Assembly: GCF_018919485.1 (NCBI RefSeq)
Contig: NZ_JAHLMU010000001.1
Location: 2,692,048-2,756,047 of the forward strand
DNA: 64,000 nucleotides
From: Psychrobacter sp. TAE2020
GTDB lineage: Bacteria; Pseudomonadota; Gammaproteobacteria; Pseudomonadales; Moraxellaceae
Direction of reading: 5' to 3'
Position numbers and translations under genes: made by a program
Shown: positions 1 through 8,789 of the stretch, piece by piece
How the letters are laid out: every line of letters starts with the position of its first letter
Numbering within the stretch: position 1 is the stretch's first letter
The notes under the pieces: generated by a model
What the model saw: only the letters and a program-made list of their open reading frames with translations
Told to the model about the DNA's origin: nothing
Databases searched by the model: none

Positions 1-649
1 ACTTTAGAGCGTTACCGCCGGTAGTCGTCTCTGGGCTACCAAACATTACCCCGATTTTCATACGGATTTGGTTAATAAACACTACCATACAGTTAGAACG
101 TTTGGCATTACCAGTAATTTTACGTAGGGCTTGGCTCATCAAGCGTGCTTGTAAGCCCATATGTGAATCACCCATCTCACCTTCGATTTCAGCACGTGGC
201 GTCAAAGCAGCTACCGAGTCAATAACAATCATATCGACTGCACCTGACCGTACCAGCATATCAGTGATTTCAAGCGCTTGTTCGCCATTATCAGGCTGAG
301 AGATCAACAAATCGTCAGTGTTAATACCAAGTTTGCGCGCATAGACTGGATCTAGAGCATGCTCAGCATCGATAAAGGCACAAGTACCGCCTTGCTTTTG
401 GCACTGGGCGATTGCTTGTAGGGTCATAGTGGTTTTTCCTGAGCTTTCAGGACCATAAATCTCAATAATACGACCTTTAGGGAGACCGCCAATACCGAGA
501 GCAATATCTAATCCAAGCGAGCCTGTTGATACTACATCAACATCCATAGCGGCTGAATCATCACCCAGATGCATAATAGTATTTTTGCCAAATTGCTTTT
601 CGATTTGACCTAATGCTGCTTTAAGTGCTTTAGCTTTGTTCTCGTCCAT
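1..649 (-). CDS. recA: Recombinase RecA, N-terminal part (gene runs off the window start)
   Basis: RecA is the ATP-dependent strand-exchange protein of homologous recombination and the co-protease of the SOS response. The reverse strand reads [18 protein letters not shown] from an ATG at 647-649. The Walker A motif GPESSGKTT lies at about residues 66-74, followed by the conserved [11 protein letters not shown] and the Walker B-like [18 protein letters not shown]. About 216 codons are visible and the C-terminal third lies outside the window. No SOS box (CTGT-N8-ACAG) is visible upstream, which fits Moraxellaceae, where a classical LexA is absent (family knowledge). Identification is certain. 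Confidence 0.98.
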   Translation of the reverse strand, partial: MDENKAKALKAALGQIEKQFGKNTIMHLGDDSAAMDVDVVSTGSLGLDIALGIGGLPKGRIIEIYGPESSGKTTMTLQAIAQCQKQGGTCAFIDAEHALDPVYARKLGINTDDLLISQPDNGEQALEITDMLVRSGAVDMIVIDSVAALTPRAEIEGEMGDSHMGLQARLMSQALRKITGNAKRSNCMVVFINQIRMKIGVMFGSPETTTGGNALK

Positions 650-882
650 AATGGACTCCTTGTTATCAACAAATATTATTAACAGATAATTTAAATATAA
701 AACCATCTCAGCCAGCAATTAATGACTGACACTTAGCATCACCTAATAAGTAAACTATCTTAATAGCGAGTAAGTCGTTTAATTAGTAAATAGTGCTTAC
801 CTTGCTATAATCGCTAGCGTTAAATCATATAACCATTAAGGTCATACCAAAGGTATAGCATTGAGAGTGAGACAAACAGTGC

Positions 883-909
883 AAGATGATATGAGTGACA
901 TATCATCTT
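883..909. other. Perfect stem-loop, 11-bp arms
   Basis: AAGATGATATG (883-893) pairs with CATATCATCTT (899-909) around an AGTGA loop. No T-run follows on either strand, so it is not a typical terminator. It lies about 230 bp upstream of recA. It could be part of a small RNA or a dyad operator; nothing decides between these. Confidence 0.5.
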
Positions 910-1529
910 ACTATACAGGAAATATCAACGATATTAAGGATAAAAAGTCAATAATAGTTAGGCTTTGCACAGACATTATAGAAGAGGATTAGACGTTTGC
1001 TGTTACGGCCACCTGTTTACTAGATGAGGTAATTATAGCAAAATCCAAGGCTTTTATTTAGTGACCCTAGACGCTAAGCGACAATTGTTGTCGCGTAAAT
1101 TTTTAATATTTTAGTAGCTAGTTAGGGTTACTTGTTAGACAAAAGATGCTATAAATAAGCGTTAGCTATTATTATTTATACTTTATACTTTATAATTTAA
1201 AGCTGTTGATAACGGTTTAAGCTTTAGTGTTATTTATATCCTCAAGTAGCTAACCTATTAGCCGTTAACACTTCAATAAACTTGCAACATTATTGAGTGC
1301 CGTTGTCAATATTTAATTAACTTAGGGCTATAAAATAATTAGTATTAATTCTTAAGCTGTGAAACATAGATATTATTACTACCTTAATCAAAAATAATCT
1401 AAAATAATTTTATATCTATTTAAATTATGTATAAGCTGTTGATTTTATTAAAATTATAAATTGTATAAAAAGTGATCAATTTTACCTTATCCTTTAGGCT
1501 ATCAACTCAGATCGCTGTCAAGTAGTGAC

Positions 1530-1550
1530 TTATCCACAGGGTTATCCACA
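1530..1550 (+). promoter_or_regulatory. Tandem pair of perfect DnaA boxes
   Basis: TTATCCACA occurs at 1530-1538 and again at 1542-1550, in the same orientation with a 3-bp spacer. Both match the strongest DnaA-binding consensus exactly. An AT-rich tract of several hundred bases lies immediately to the left, and single-mismatch boxes lie at 663-671 and 1204-1212. Box sequence is observed. DnaA binding, and any role in replication timing or transcription, is inferred. Confidence 0.6.
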
Positions 1551-1884
1551 GCTTCTGGGGAGAACTCAGCAAACCCTTATACTGTCAATGCTTGCGCAGA
1601 CGGCAGAACTACTGGCGCTTATATATCAGAGTTAAAAACGGGTAACTATTGGTAATCACTACTACTAGAATCACTAATAACAGCGAGGTTTCACATCAGC
1701 TACGGTTATCTGTAGAGGGCTTATTATAACTAGCTGACGGCTGATAGCATAAAACAGCAGCTAAGATAAAAATGATAATTAATTAAATGAGCTGGGCGAG
1801 CATCGAGAAAAACTATCCTTTAGAGGAATAAGCAAAAAAATCTAGTCTATCTAAAGTAAGCTATCAGCTATTTAGCCATAGACC

Positions 1885-1912
1885 TAAAAAAGCGACTGTC
1901 TAAGCAGTCGCT
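1885..1912 (-). terminator. Rho-independent terminator of trmB
   Basis: On the reverse strand AGCGACTG and CAGTCGCT (8-bp arms, 1891-1912) close a 6-base loop and are followed by a T-run (A-run at 1885-1891 on the given strand). It lies about 40 bp after the trmB stop codon. Confidence 0.85.
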
Positions 1913-1953
1913 ATGTGTATTGTTGTAACAGTAGTTATCAGCTGGCTACTGGT

Positions 1954-2775
1954 TTAGTCTTTACTGTAAATAAGATCCCAGACCCCATGACCACTCTGCA
2001 ATCCACGACGCTCAAATTTAGTTAACGGACGAAAGTCGGGTCGACTAGTAAAACTGCCTTTACCCGCCTGATTGGTTATCCCGTTAAAATCATCTAGCAC
2101 CTCAATCATCCAAAATGCATAATGCTCCCAGTCAGTGGCAGTATGGAACCAGCCACCTTGTTTCAGGCTACGAGTAACGATAGCCATGCGCTCTGGGCTG
2201 ACAAAACGACGTTTATAATGGCGCTTTTTTTGCCATGGATCAGGAAAGTATAATTGAATACGATCGATGTGATTCTCAGGAAGTTGTCTGAGTAGCTGGA
2301 TAGCATCACCATTGATAATCTTTATATTGGTTAAATTCTGCGTACCCGCCATATAAGCACATTTGCCAATACCGGGTTCATGTACTTCTACGCCGACGAA
2401 GTTACGTGTAGGCTCAGCAGCTGCCATCTCAATTAGCGAATCGCCAAGGCCAAAGCCAATCTCTAGGGTGAGAGGCGCTGCACTGCCGTTAACAGTATCA
2501 GCGAATAATATGCGTAGATCATGAATGTTGTCTAAATTGCCATCGCCATAGCTATTATTAACTAAGTATTGGGCAAACTCTGGATCAGTCAGAGCTTGCT
2601 CAGCATTTTTATTCATATGAGTACGACGTTTCATAAAAGTATTAACGATACGCATATGCTTGCTGTTAGCGGCTTCCATATCTTCAGAAGCTACTACTGA
2701 ATCCTCACTAATAATATCTGTAAAGTTATCAGCTTGGTCGTCAGTAGGTTTATCACGGTGAGGATGTTGACTCAT
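1954..2775 (-). CDS. trmB: tRNA (guanine-N7-)-methyltransferase
   Basis: TrmB uses S-adenosylmethionine to form m7G46 in the variable loop of tRNAs. The SAM-binding motif [11 protein letters not shown] is at residues 104-113, followed by [10 protein letters not shown]. The family signature [16 protein letters not shown] starts near residue 176, and the C-terminal [10 protein letters not shown] motif is present. At 273 residues it is about 30 longer than the E. coli enzyme because of an acidic, low-conservation N-terminal extension of roughly 40 residues before [11 protein letters not shown]. An internal start is therefore possible, although the ATG at 2775 opens the whole frame. Monocistronic, with its own terminator. 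Confidence 0.96.
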   Translation of the reverse strand: MSQHPHRDKPTDDQADNFTDIISEDSVVASEDMEAANSKHMRIVNTFMKRRTHMNKNAEQALTDPEFAQYLVNNSYGDGNLDNIHDLRILFADTVNGSAAPLTLEIGFGLGDSLIEMAAAEPTRNFVGVEVHEPGIGKCAYMAGTQNLTNIKIINGDAIQLLRQLPENHIDRIQLYFPDPWQKKRHYKRRFVSPERMAIVTRSLKQGGWFHTATDWEHYAFWMIEVLDDFNGITNQAGKGSFTSRPDFRPLTKFERRGLQSGHGVWDLIYSKD

Positions 2776-2989
2776 AAGATTAGTGGCACTTAATAAGAGA
2801 AAAATATAAGCACATTATAGGCGAAATAGTTTCTACTGTGAACGTATATCACACTTTTGCTTATAAGCAACGTAAGCCATTATAAGTTGTCTTATAATGA
2901 GAGATGTTTTTATAAAAATACCGACGTTAAAAAATAGTTAAAAGACCTCATCAGCCCTATTTTAATAACCAACAGAAGAGTCTACTGTC

Positions 2990-3919
2990 ATGTTATTTAT
3001 CGAGACCGATTCTCCACCGCCATTTTATCAACCAAAGCTTACAGCTACTAAGCGTAAACAGCTGGATCAATGGTTTATTGGTCATCGTACTCAAAACTAT
3101 TATCTCAAGCGTTTTGCAGAATTTGACCAACAAGGCTATTTGTCACCCCAATGGCATTGGGCCGCCTTTTTTATTACTTTTCCTTGGCTGCTCTATCGTA
3201 AGCGCTATATGGATGCACTGGTCTACAGCGTAGCGGGGTGGTCATTTATTCAGCTGAATATTGCTATTGTATTGGTTGCTTTTGAATTTGTGGCTATGTC
3301 TTTTATACCTGAGGCCTATCAGATGCCGATACGCTTCGGCATTGCTGCTATTATTTGGCTGTTTTGGTCATTTATGGTGGCCCGTTGGACAGATGCGTAT
3401 TATTACCGCATGGCGCGTCGTGAAATTGCTGATGCGCTTGAAGACAATCCACGTGATGAAGCGGTACAAAAAGCCCATCTCAAACGTGAAGGTGGGGTAA
3501 GTCTATTTGGTCTTAGCCTAGGTTTTGGCTTCTTTGGTTTTGCAATGATGGTCATTTATGTGCAGTTCTTGCCCATTATTGCTAAGCCAAAAGAGAATGA
3601 AGTATTGTTCGATGCTTATGATATTACCAAGACCGCCCAAAATCGAGTAGCCATTATTTATGAGCAAACCGGTCGTTGTCCTACTGATTTACCAGTAGAT
3701 AGTGATAATCCACAAGTACGTATAAGTCTGAGTACCCAAGTAGAGGGCCAGCCTTTAGCAGACTGTGCGATTATTGGCACTATCCAAAAGGTCAGGTTTC
3801 CTATACGCCATCTTAATAATCAAACCTTTATGTTCTATCACCATACTGACACTGATAGCTGGCGTTGCACAAGCTCACTCAATGAAAAACAAGCACCTCC
3901 ATACTGCGCTAATGACTAA
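2990..3919 (+). CDS. DUF2628-like membrane protein with a type IV pilin-like C-terminal domain
   Basis: 309 residues. The N-terminal part resembles DUF2628 membrane proteins: WHWAAFFITFPWLLYRKRY near residue 56, then hydrophobic segments at about 75-100 and 110-132, and a third at about 175-197. The last 105 residues look like the globular head of a type IV pilin that has lost its own leader: an AYDITKTAQNRVAIIYEQ helix, TGRCPTDLP, and a terminal W-x-C...P-x-x-C pattern (WRCTSS, APPYCAND) typical of the pilin disulphide loop. Orientation suggests the pilin-like head faces the periplasm. Single gene with its own terminator. Domain calls are by eye and function is unknown. Confidence 0.75.
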   Translation: MLFIETDSPPPFYQPKLTATKRKQLDQWFIGHRTQNYYLKRFAEFDQQGYLSPQWHWAAFFITFPWLLYRKRYMDALVYSVAGWSFIQLNIAIVLVAFEFVAMSFIPEAYQMPIRFGIAAIIWLFWSFMVARWTDAYYYRMARREIADALEDNPRDEAVQKAHLKREGGVSLFGLSLGFGFFGFAMMVIYVQFLPIIAKPKENEVLFDAYDITKTAQNRVAIIYEQTGRCPTDLPVDSDNPQVRISLSTQVEGQPLADCAIIGTIQKVRFPIRHLNNQTFMFYHHTDTDSWRCTSSLNEKQAPPYCAND

Positions 3920-3970
3920 ACTTTAAGCATCAAGTATTGCTAATTTTTATAGAAGCTACTTATGACAGCT

Positions 3971-3995
3971 GCTGTTGCAAAAACAGCTATTTTTT
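3971..3995 (+). terminator. Rho-independent terminator after the pilin-like membrane protein gene
   Basis: GCTGTT (3971-3976) pairs with AACAGC (3982-3987) around a GCAAA loop, followed by TATTTTTT. It is 50 bp after the stop codon at 3919. Confidence 0.75.
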
Positions 3996-4065
3996 AGTCG
4001 ATAGTTTGCACAGTCATAGCTCTAGAAAATCAACAGGGTATAGCAAGGATAGAAGGTAAAAATCA

Positions 4066-5967
4066 TTACCGTTTCGGCTCAGTTACAATACTATCTTTAC
4101 TTGAGTCATTAGTGTTATCAACCGGCGTCGCTTGGTTCTTTAGAGCTTCATAAAACTCAGTAAGATCTAACTTGCGCCCCTTATCAATATCCTCATCAAA
4201 CAAGCTCTCAAGTTCCGCCCTTGCCGATTGAGCGGAAGCAATCATACTGGCTTCATCGTCATAGATAGCTTGCTGACGCTCTATCAAATCGTCGTCATAA
4301 TCACGGAAAGTCTCAATGGTTTCGCGGGCTTTTTCAGGGGAAATGCCCAAAAGCTGCAGTGACTCACGTGACATATCGAGTGACGATAAATAAGTCTCGC
4401 GCCAGATGTGGCGCACACCCACTTCACGTAGGCGATAATAATGCTGACGATCACGTGCCCGAGCTAAGATGACTAGATCAGGATAGTTGCGATGCAGATA
4501 CTGTGCAGTAGTGATAGAACGTTCCAAATCGTCGACGGCAATAATAAATATTCGCGCTTTATCAATACCCGCAGCTCGTAAAATCTCAGGGTTTTTTGGG
4601 TCGCCATAGTAGACTTGGTTGCCAAACTTACGCACGAAATCTACCCGATTAGCAGAGCGCTCAATAGCGGTAAACTCAATATTATGCATACGTAGTACCC
4701 GACCTATGATCTGCCCGACACGGCCAAAACCGGCAATAATGACCGGATGCTCGTGATCAGGGATAGTATCGTAGTCACGACTGGGTTTGCTCTTAGCAAA
4801 AAATGGCTCTCCGAGTTTTTCGAGTAATAAAAAAGCAACTGGCGTGAGCGCCATAGAAATAGTCACGATAAGGTTGAGCATATTAGCCAGCTCAGGAGGC
4901 AGAACATTTTGCGCTGAGGCCACACTAAACAGTACAAATGCAAACTCACCCCCTTGCGCTAAGGTGACACCGAGCCGAATACTAGTAGGTCCGCGATTAC
5001 CTGAAAGTTTAGCGATGGCTGCTACTACTGCAAACTTAATCAGCATCAGGGCGATGGCACAACCAATGATAAATAGCGGCTTAGCTATAATAAGTTTTAC
5101 ATCAGTAAGCATACCGACTGACATAAAAAATAAGCCAAGTAGTAGTCCTTTAAAGGGCTCAATACTAGCCTCTAACTCATGACGATACTCAGAATCGGCA
5201 AGCAGGACACCGGTTAAAAATGCCCCTAAGGCCATTGATAGACCAATCTGTCCCATCAAGATGGACACACCCATGACAATGAATAGTGCCACTGCTGTCA
5301 ATAATTCTGTTGCACCACTTGAGGCTACAAACTTAAAAAATGGTCGCACAATGTAACGGCTAGCAATGATTAAGCCAGCAAACACTGCAAAAACTTTAGC
5401 GAAATAAATAAGGTCGTAGCTCTGTTCCCGTACTCCAGAAAAGAAGGGAATAACCGCTAGTAAGGGGATAACGGCGATATCTTGGAATAGTAAAATAGTA
5501 AAGGCTTCACGGCCATGCGTACTAGAGAGCTGCTCCTTCTCGGTCAAAATCTGCAATACAAACGCAGTAGAGGAGAGGGCTAGACCAAAACCGACAATAA
5601 AAGCAGTATCTAAATGTAGAGAGAAAACCTCATACAAAATAGCCATCAATATTGTACCAGTAACCCCGACTTGTAAGCCACCGAGTACGAAGATAGAGCG
5701 GCGCAATGCCCAAAGCCGTGAAGGCTGCAATTCAAGGCCAATGATGAACAATAGCATCACCACCCCAAACTCAGAAAAGTGTAATAAGCTCTCAGCATCG
5801 CCTGCGACATCAAGGGCGCTTGGGCCTAATATCAAGCCGGTAATCAAATAGCCAAGAACAGTGGCAATACCAAAGCGCTTGCCGAGCGGGACAAACAGCA
5901 GCGCTGCTCCCAAAAATATAGTAGCTTGAAGCATCAAATTTGGTGAGCCGGCAGCGGCAGCGAACAT
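4066..5967 (-). CDS. KefB/KefC-type potassium/proton antiporter (CPA2 family)
   Basis: 633 residues. Residues 10-390 are a polytopic Na+/H+-exchanger fold with about 12 membrane segments, including the conserved FQDIAVIPLL near 161-170. A cytoplasmic RCK/TrkA-N domain follows, with nucleotide-binding motif GFGRVG at 413-418 and YYGDPKNPEILRAAGI near 453-468. This is the architecture of the glutathione-gated K+ efflux systems KefB and KefC. No KefF/KefG ancillary oxidoreductase gene is adjacent, so regulation by one cannot be inferred from context. The C-terminal 80 residues are charged and probably cytoplasmic. ATG start at 5965-5967. Confidence 0.9.
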   Translation of the reverse strand: MFAAAAGSPNLMLQATIFLGAALLFVPLGKRFGIATVLGYLITGLILGPSALDVAGDAESLLHFSEFGVVMLLFIIGLELQPSRLWALRRSIFVLGGLQVGVTGTILMAILYEVFSLHLDTAFIVGFGLALSSTAFVLQILTEKEQLSSTHGREAFTILLFQDIAVIPLLAVIPFFSGVREQSYDLIYFAKVFAVFAGLIIASRYIVRPFFKFVASSGATELLTAVALFIVMGVSILMGQIGLSMALGAFLTGVLLADSEYRHELEASIEPFKGLLLGLFFMSVGMLTDVKLIIAKPLFIIGCAIALMLIKFAVVAAIAKLSGNRGPTSIRLGVTLAQGGEFAFVLFSVASAQNVLPPELANMLNLIVTISMALTPVAFLLLEKLGEPFFAKSKPSRDYDTIPDHEHPVIIAGFGRVGQIIGRVLRMHNIEFTAIERSANRVDFVRKFGNQVYYGDPKNPEILRAAGIDKARIFIIAVDDLERSITTAQYLHRNYPDLVILARARDRQHYYRLREVGVRHIWRETYLSSLDMSRESLQLLGISPEKARETIETFRDYDDDLIERQQAIYDDEASMIASAQSARAELESLFDEDIDKGRKLDLTEFYEALKNQATPVDNTNDSSKDSIVTEPKR

Positions 5968-6020
5968 AGTAAATCCCTAGCTATTAAAAAAAATATAATT
6001 GAGGTGACAAGTTAGATTAT

Positions 6021-6737
6021 TCATTTCTTTTTATAGATCTTCCAGAAGTCATTATTAGCCAACGGCTGGCTATAAGCGTCATTACGACGCTTACGTGGGG
6101 TCTGCCGACTATCAACAACTTTAAAGTCTGGTAAGGCCTGTATAATCAGGCCCGTACGATAGAAACGTAACCGCTCCGGCTCCAACATCTTGCCTTTACT
6201 GTCTCGGCAAAAAACATAAGCACGCAAATCAATAAACTCACGATGGGCCACCAATCTTGCTTCATCATCTTGCTCAAATACCGCAGCCATGCGTTCAAGC
6301 TCTTGTGCACTATAATCACCGCATTTATCTGTCAAAGCGGCCACTGAACCAAAGCTTTTAGATTCTTTAGCAAGGGTTTTGGTTAAGTGTAAACGCTGAA
6401 CATTATAGATAAACTGAGGGATCTCAAGGCTAGCAGGCAAGGGCAAATGATCAGGCGGTAGATAAGCGGCAGGATAAAAAGCCATAGCGCGCTCAAGTAA
6501 GTTCTGCCAGCGCTGCTGATAAGCTTGCACTTCTGCTAAATTGCCTGCAAAAATAGGCATGTCAAAAATCTGACGTAAAATATCAGGGGGGAACTGCTGA
6601 TCACGAAAGCTGGCGATATCTTCTTGTAGGGTCGATAGCAACGCTTTAGCGCGTTTCTTTCCTTGTTTTGAGTCAAGCTCATCGAGCTGACCTTCCATAA
6701 AATCGGGGGCAACAAAGGGAGCAGAGCGTCTAGACAT
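6021..6737 (-). CDS. Conserved hypothetical protein
   Basis: I do not recognise this 238-residue soluble protein. The frame can be extended upstream to a TTG at 6773 or an ATG at 6749, but the ATG at 6735-6737 (MSRRSAPFVAPDF) is the most natural start. It is rich in charged residues, has no signal peptide or membrane segment, and ends in a basic tail (FWKIYKKK). Helical stretches rich in Q and E, such as AEVQAYQQRWQNLLERAM, suggest an alpha-helical fold. It sits between the antiporter and hydrolase genes on the same strand with gaps of 53 bp or more. It may be family-specific to Moraxellaceae. Confidence 0.75.
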   Translation of the reverse strand: MSRRSAPFVAPDFMEGQLDELDSKQGKKRAKALLSTLQEDIASFRDQQFPPDILRQIFDMPIFAGNLAEVQAYQQRWQNLLERAMAFYPAAYLPPDHLPLPASLEIPQFIYNVQRLHLTKTLAKESKSFGSVAALTDKCGDYSAQELERMAAVFEQDDEARLVAHREFIDLRAYVFCRDSKGKMLEPERLRFYRTGLIIQALPDFKVVDSRQTPRKRRNDAYSQPLANNDFWKIYKKK

Positions 6738-6818
6738 AAGGCGTATCATCAAATAAATGTTTAAGTTAAACAAGTATATATAATTTATAGCGTTAACAAT
6801 GAATAATTTACGCTGATA

Positions 6819-7352
6819 TTATTTTGTTAGCTCATCAATATAATCTCTAATCTTGTCTTCACGGGCAATGCGATGATGACCGCCCTCAAAATAATCTACC
6901 TCCCAGCTTTCGGGCACATTGATTAAGGTTTGGCGCGCAGTAGCCACATCTAATATCTCATCATTGACTTCAATCATCACTTTAGTCATCTGGCTATTAT
7001 GGTGAGGAAAAGGTAAGTCATCTATATTAGCGGCTCTATTAAAGAGCACCACGTTAGGGTTGATACAAGGCGCAATTAATAACGACTTTAGCCCATACTT
7101 ATGAGCGAAGTGGTTGGCAAACCAGCCACCGAGCGAGTGTCCTGCTAGCACTACTTGAGGATACTCAGCTATTTTTTGTTGCAAAAGGTCTTCATAAGTA
7201 TTCAGCGCTAGTTGAAATCCTTGACGATGATTGACGGTTAGACAGTATTTTGGTGTGTGCTCTATACAAGTAAACTTGTTGGTCTCACAGCTGGAGTCAA
7301 GACCATGGAAAAAGAATAGTAAGGTTGGCTGTTTATTAATAAGTGAGATCAT
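6819..7352 (-). CDS. UPF0227/YqiA-like alpha/beta-hydrolase
   Basis: 177 residues with a compact alpha/beta-hydrolase fold. FFFHGLDSS lies near the N-terminus (oxyanion region), the nucleophile elbow GHSLGG is at 71-76 (Ser73), a candidate acidic residue lies in VNDEILD near 129-135, and the catalytic histidine is probably in EGGHHRIA at 156-163. Small size and the HGLDSS and GGHHRI motifs match the YqiA/YcfP (UPF0227) esterase group. Substrate unknown; E. coli YqiA hydrolyses short acyl esters. The ATG at 7350-7352 has a poor ribosome-binding site. Confidence 0.8.
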   Translation of the reverse strand: MISLINKQPTLLFFFHGLDSSCETNKFTCIEHTPKYCLTVNHRQGFQLALNTYEDLLQQKIAEYPQVVLAGHSLGGWFANHFAHKYGLKSLLIAPCINPNVVLFNRAANIDDLPFPHHNSQMTKVMIEVNDEILDVATARQTLINVPESWEVDYFEGGHHRIAREDKIRDYIDELTK

Positions 7353-7370
7353 AATTTTATGCTTATATAC

Positions 7371-8540
7371 CTAATGTGAGTGGCCTATATGACTACCGTT
7401 AGCGTTTATTGGACGTTCTGCTATATCACAGATTAACCCATCACTGTGCGCTTGCGGATGGCTTAAACTCTCAACCTGAATCGTTGCATGGTTAATGCCT
7501 AGTTGTAACAAGCGTTGTTCAAGTTCAGCTATCAGTAAGCTGGCCTCACGAATGCTCATTTCGTCATCGACTACCACATGGCAGGACAATGCATTTAAGC
7601 CACTAGTAATACTCCAGACATGTAAATCATGCATCTTAGTAACTTGTGGATGATCGAGTAAACGCTGCTCTACAGTCTCTATGGAAATACCTTTGGGTGT
7701 CCCTTCCATCAAGATATGTACTGAGTCACGTACTACTCGATAGCCACTAATTATGATTAATATAGCAACGATAACCGACGCCGCAGCATCGGCCCACACC
7801 CAGCCAAAGCTCATCATTAATAGAGCAGCAATGATAGCGGCTACTGAACCCATCAAGTCGCTTAATACATGCAAATAAGCGCTTTGCATATTGAGGTTAG
7901 CAGGTTTTTCTGCTGGAGCTTGAGAGTCGGTTGTTGCTGAAGGATCGGCGAGACTGGAATCTAAGTTATCAGCGCTTGAGCTATGGCTATGTCCGTGACT
8001 GTCCTCACCGTTATTGCCCCTATGCATCAGCCAAGCGACTAGAACGTTTACCAGCATACCGATAGTAGCTATGATAAGCATACCTTGAGTGGCAATCTCC
8101 GGTGGTGAGTTAAAACGCTTGATGGCTTCGTAAAATATTAGTAAAGCAATGATAATTAGGGTAGCGCCGTTGACCCCAGCGACTAAAATTTCGAAGCGTT
8201 TGTAGCCAAAAGTTTTTTGCCGAGTAGCTGCTTTTTCGCCTATTTTGAAAGCCATCAGCGTAGCACCAAGAGCAATAGCGTCGCTGAGCATATGACCGGC
8301 GTCAGATAATAGCGCCAAACTGCCAGTCATCCAGCCGCCTATGGCTTCAATAAACATATAGCCAGTAATGATGACGAAGCTGATCAATAAAGTACGTTGA
8401 TAGCCCTTAGTGTCTTGTACTGACGGTTTATTTACCGCTAAATTATCATGATCGTCATGATCGTCATGATCGTGTTGATGTCCATGATCGTGGCTGTGGT
8501 CATGGCTATCGCTAGCAGGATGGGAAGGTTTGGAACTCAT
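7371..8540 (-). CDS. Cation diffusion facilitator, Zn2+/Co2+/Cd2+ efflux (CzcD/ZitB type)
   Basis: 389 residues from the ATG at 8538-8540, which has a GAGAG ribosome-binding site; the frame also opens at a TTG four codons earlier. It has six membrane segments with the metal-binding HxxxD pairs DAGHMLSDA (H83/D87) in TM2 and HVLSDLMGS (H224/D228) in TM5, plus a C-terminal cytoplasmic ferredoxin-like domain ending in GHSH. The N-terminus is a His/Asp-rich metal-binding tail (SHDHSHDHGHQHDHDDHDD), and the loop between TM4 and TM5 carries a second His cluster (HGHSH). Such proteins expel divalent metal in exchange for protons. No metal regulator gene lies nearby. Confidence 0.93.
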   Translation of the reverse strand: MSSKPSHPASDSHDHSHDHGHQHDHDDHDDHDNLAVNKPSVQDTKGYQRTLLISFVIITGYMFIEAIGGWMTGSLALLSDAGHMLSDAIALGATLMAFKIGEKAATRQKTFGYKRFEILVAGVNGATLIIIALLIFYEAIKRFNSPPEIATQGMLIIATIGMLVNVLVAWLMHRGNNGEDSHGHSHSSSADNLDSSLADPSATTDSQAPAEKPANLNMQSAYLHVLSDLMGSVAAIIAALLMMSFGWVWADAAASVIVAILIIISGYRVVRDSVHILMEGTPKGISIETVEQRLLDHPQVTKMHDLHVWSITSGLNALSCHVVVDDEMSIREASLLIAELEQRLLQLGINHATIQVESLSHPQAHSDGLICDIAERPINANGSHIGHSH

Positions 8541-8700
8541 AGCAACTCTCAATATTTCTTAGTAGCACTTAACTTTATACCGATAAAGCAGAGCCTAACC
8601 AGTAGAAATTTAGCATATTTATTATTACTAAGCTGTAATAAGCAAGTAAAGACTGATGGGATTTAGTGTGGTTAGCGCCGATAGAAAGTGCAGCCTATAA

Positions 8701-8777
8701 CGGATAACGGATAACGGATAACGGATAACGGATAACGGATAACGGATAACGGATAACGGATAACGGATAACGGATAA
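8701..8777. repeat. Eleven perfect tandem copies of a 7-bp unit
   Basis: CGGATAA is repeated eleven times without a single mismatch, beginning 160 bp upstream of the metal exporter start and ending 13 bp after the priA stop codon. The perfect identity implies recent slippage, so the copy number is probably variable between strains. No coding sequence is involved. Confidence 0.97.
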
Positions 8778-8789
8778 ATAAGCTATAAG

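Larger units (their letters stand above)
650..1953. other. 1.3-kb gene-free AT-rich intergenic region between recA and trmB
   Basis: No convincing open reading frame lies on either strand, which is unusual in an otherwise tightly packed window. The region holds a perfect 11-bp-arm hairpin (883-909), a smaller hairpin (GCGACAA 1078-1084 with TTGTCGC 1088-1094), a very AT-rich block at about 1130-1500, and two perfect DnaA boxes just after that block (1530-1550). Single-mismatch boxes occur at 663-671 (TTATCAACA) and 1204-1212 (TGTTGATAA). The trmB terminator is at its right end. The recA promoter must lie near 650-800. The function of the rest is unknown; a DnaA-binding locus or an untranslated RNA are possibilities. 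Confidence 0.6.

Noticed and set aside
650-900. Possible LexA (SOS) box upstream of recA
   Set aside because: No CTGT-N8-ACAG match is present; CTGTTAATAATATTTGTTG-like sequence near 663-685 lacks the second half. Moraxellaceae are known to lack a canonical LexA.
650-1953. Chromosomal origin of replication
   Set aside because: DnaA boxes and an AT-rich tract are there, but dnaA, dnaN, rpmH, gidA and similar origin neighbours are not, and only two perfect boxes were found. Kept as a finding with a weaker claim.
8448-8666. 72-codon frame on the forward strand rich in Met and Ile
   Set aside because: It is the antisense of the His-rich start of the metal exporter gene; the MIVMIVMIV pattern is just the complement of His/Asp codons.
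8701-8777. CRISPR-like array
   Set aside because: The heptamer copies are adjacent with no spacers, so this is a simple tandem repeat.
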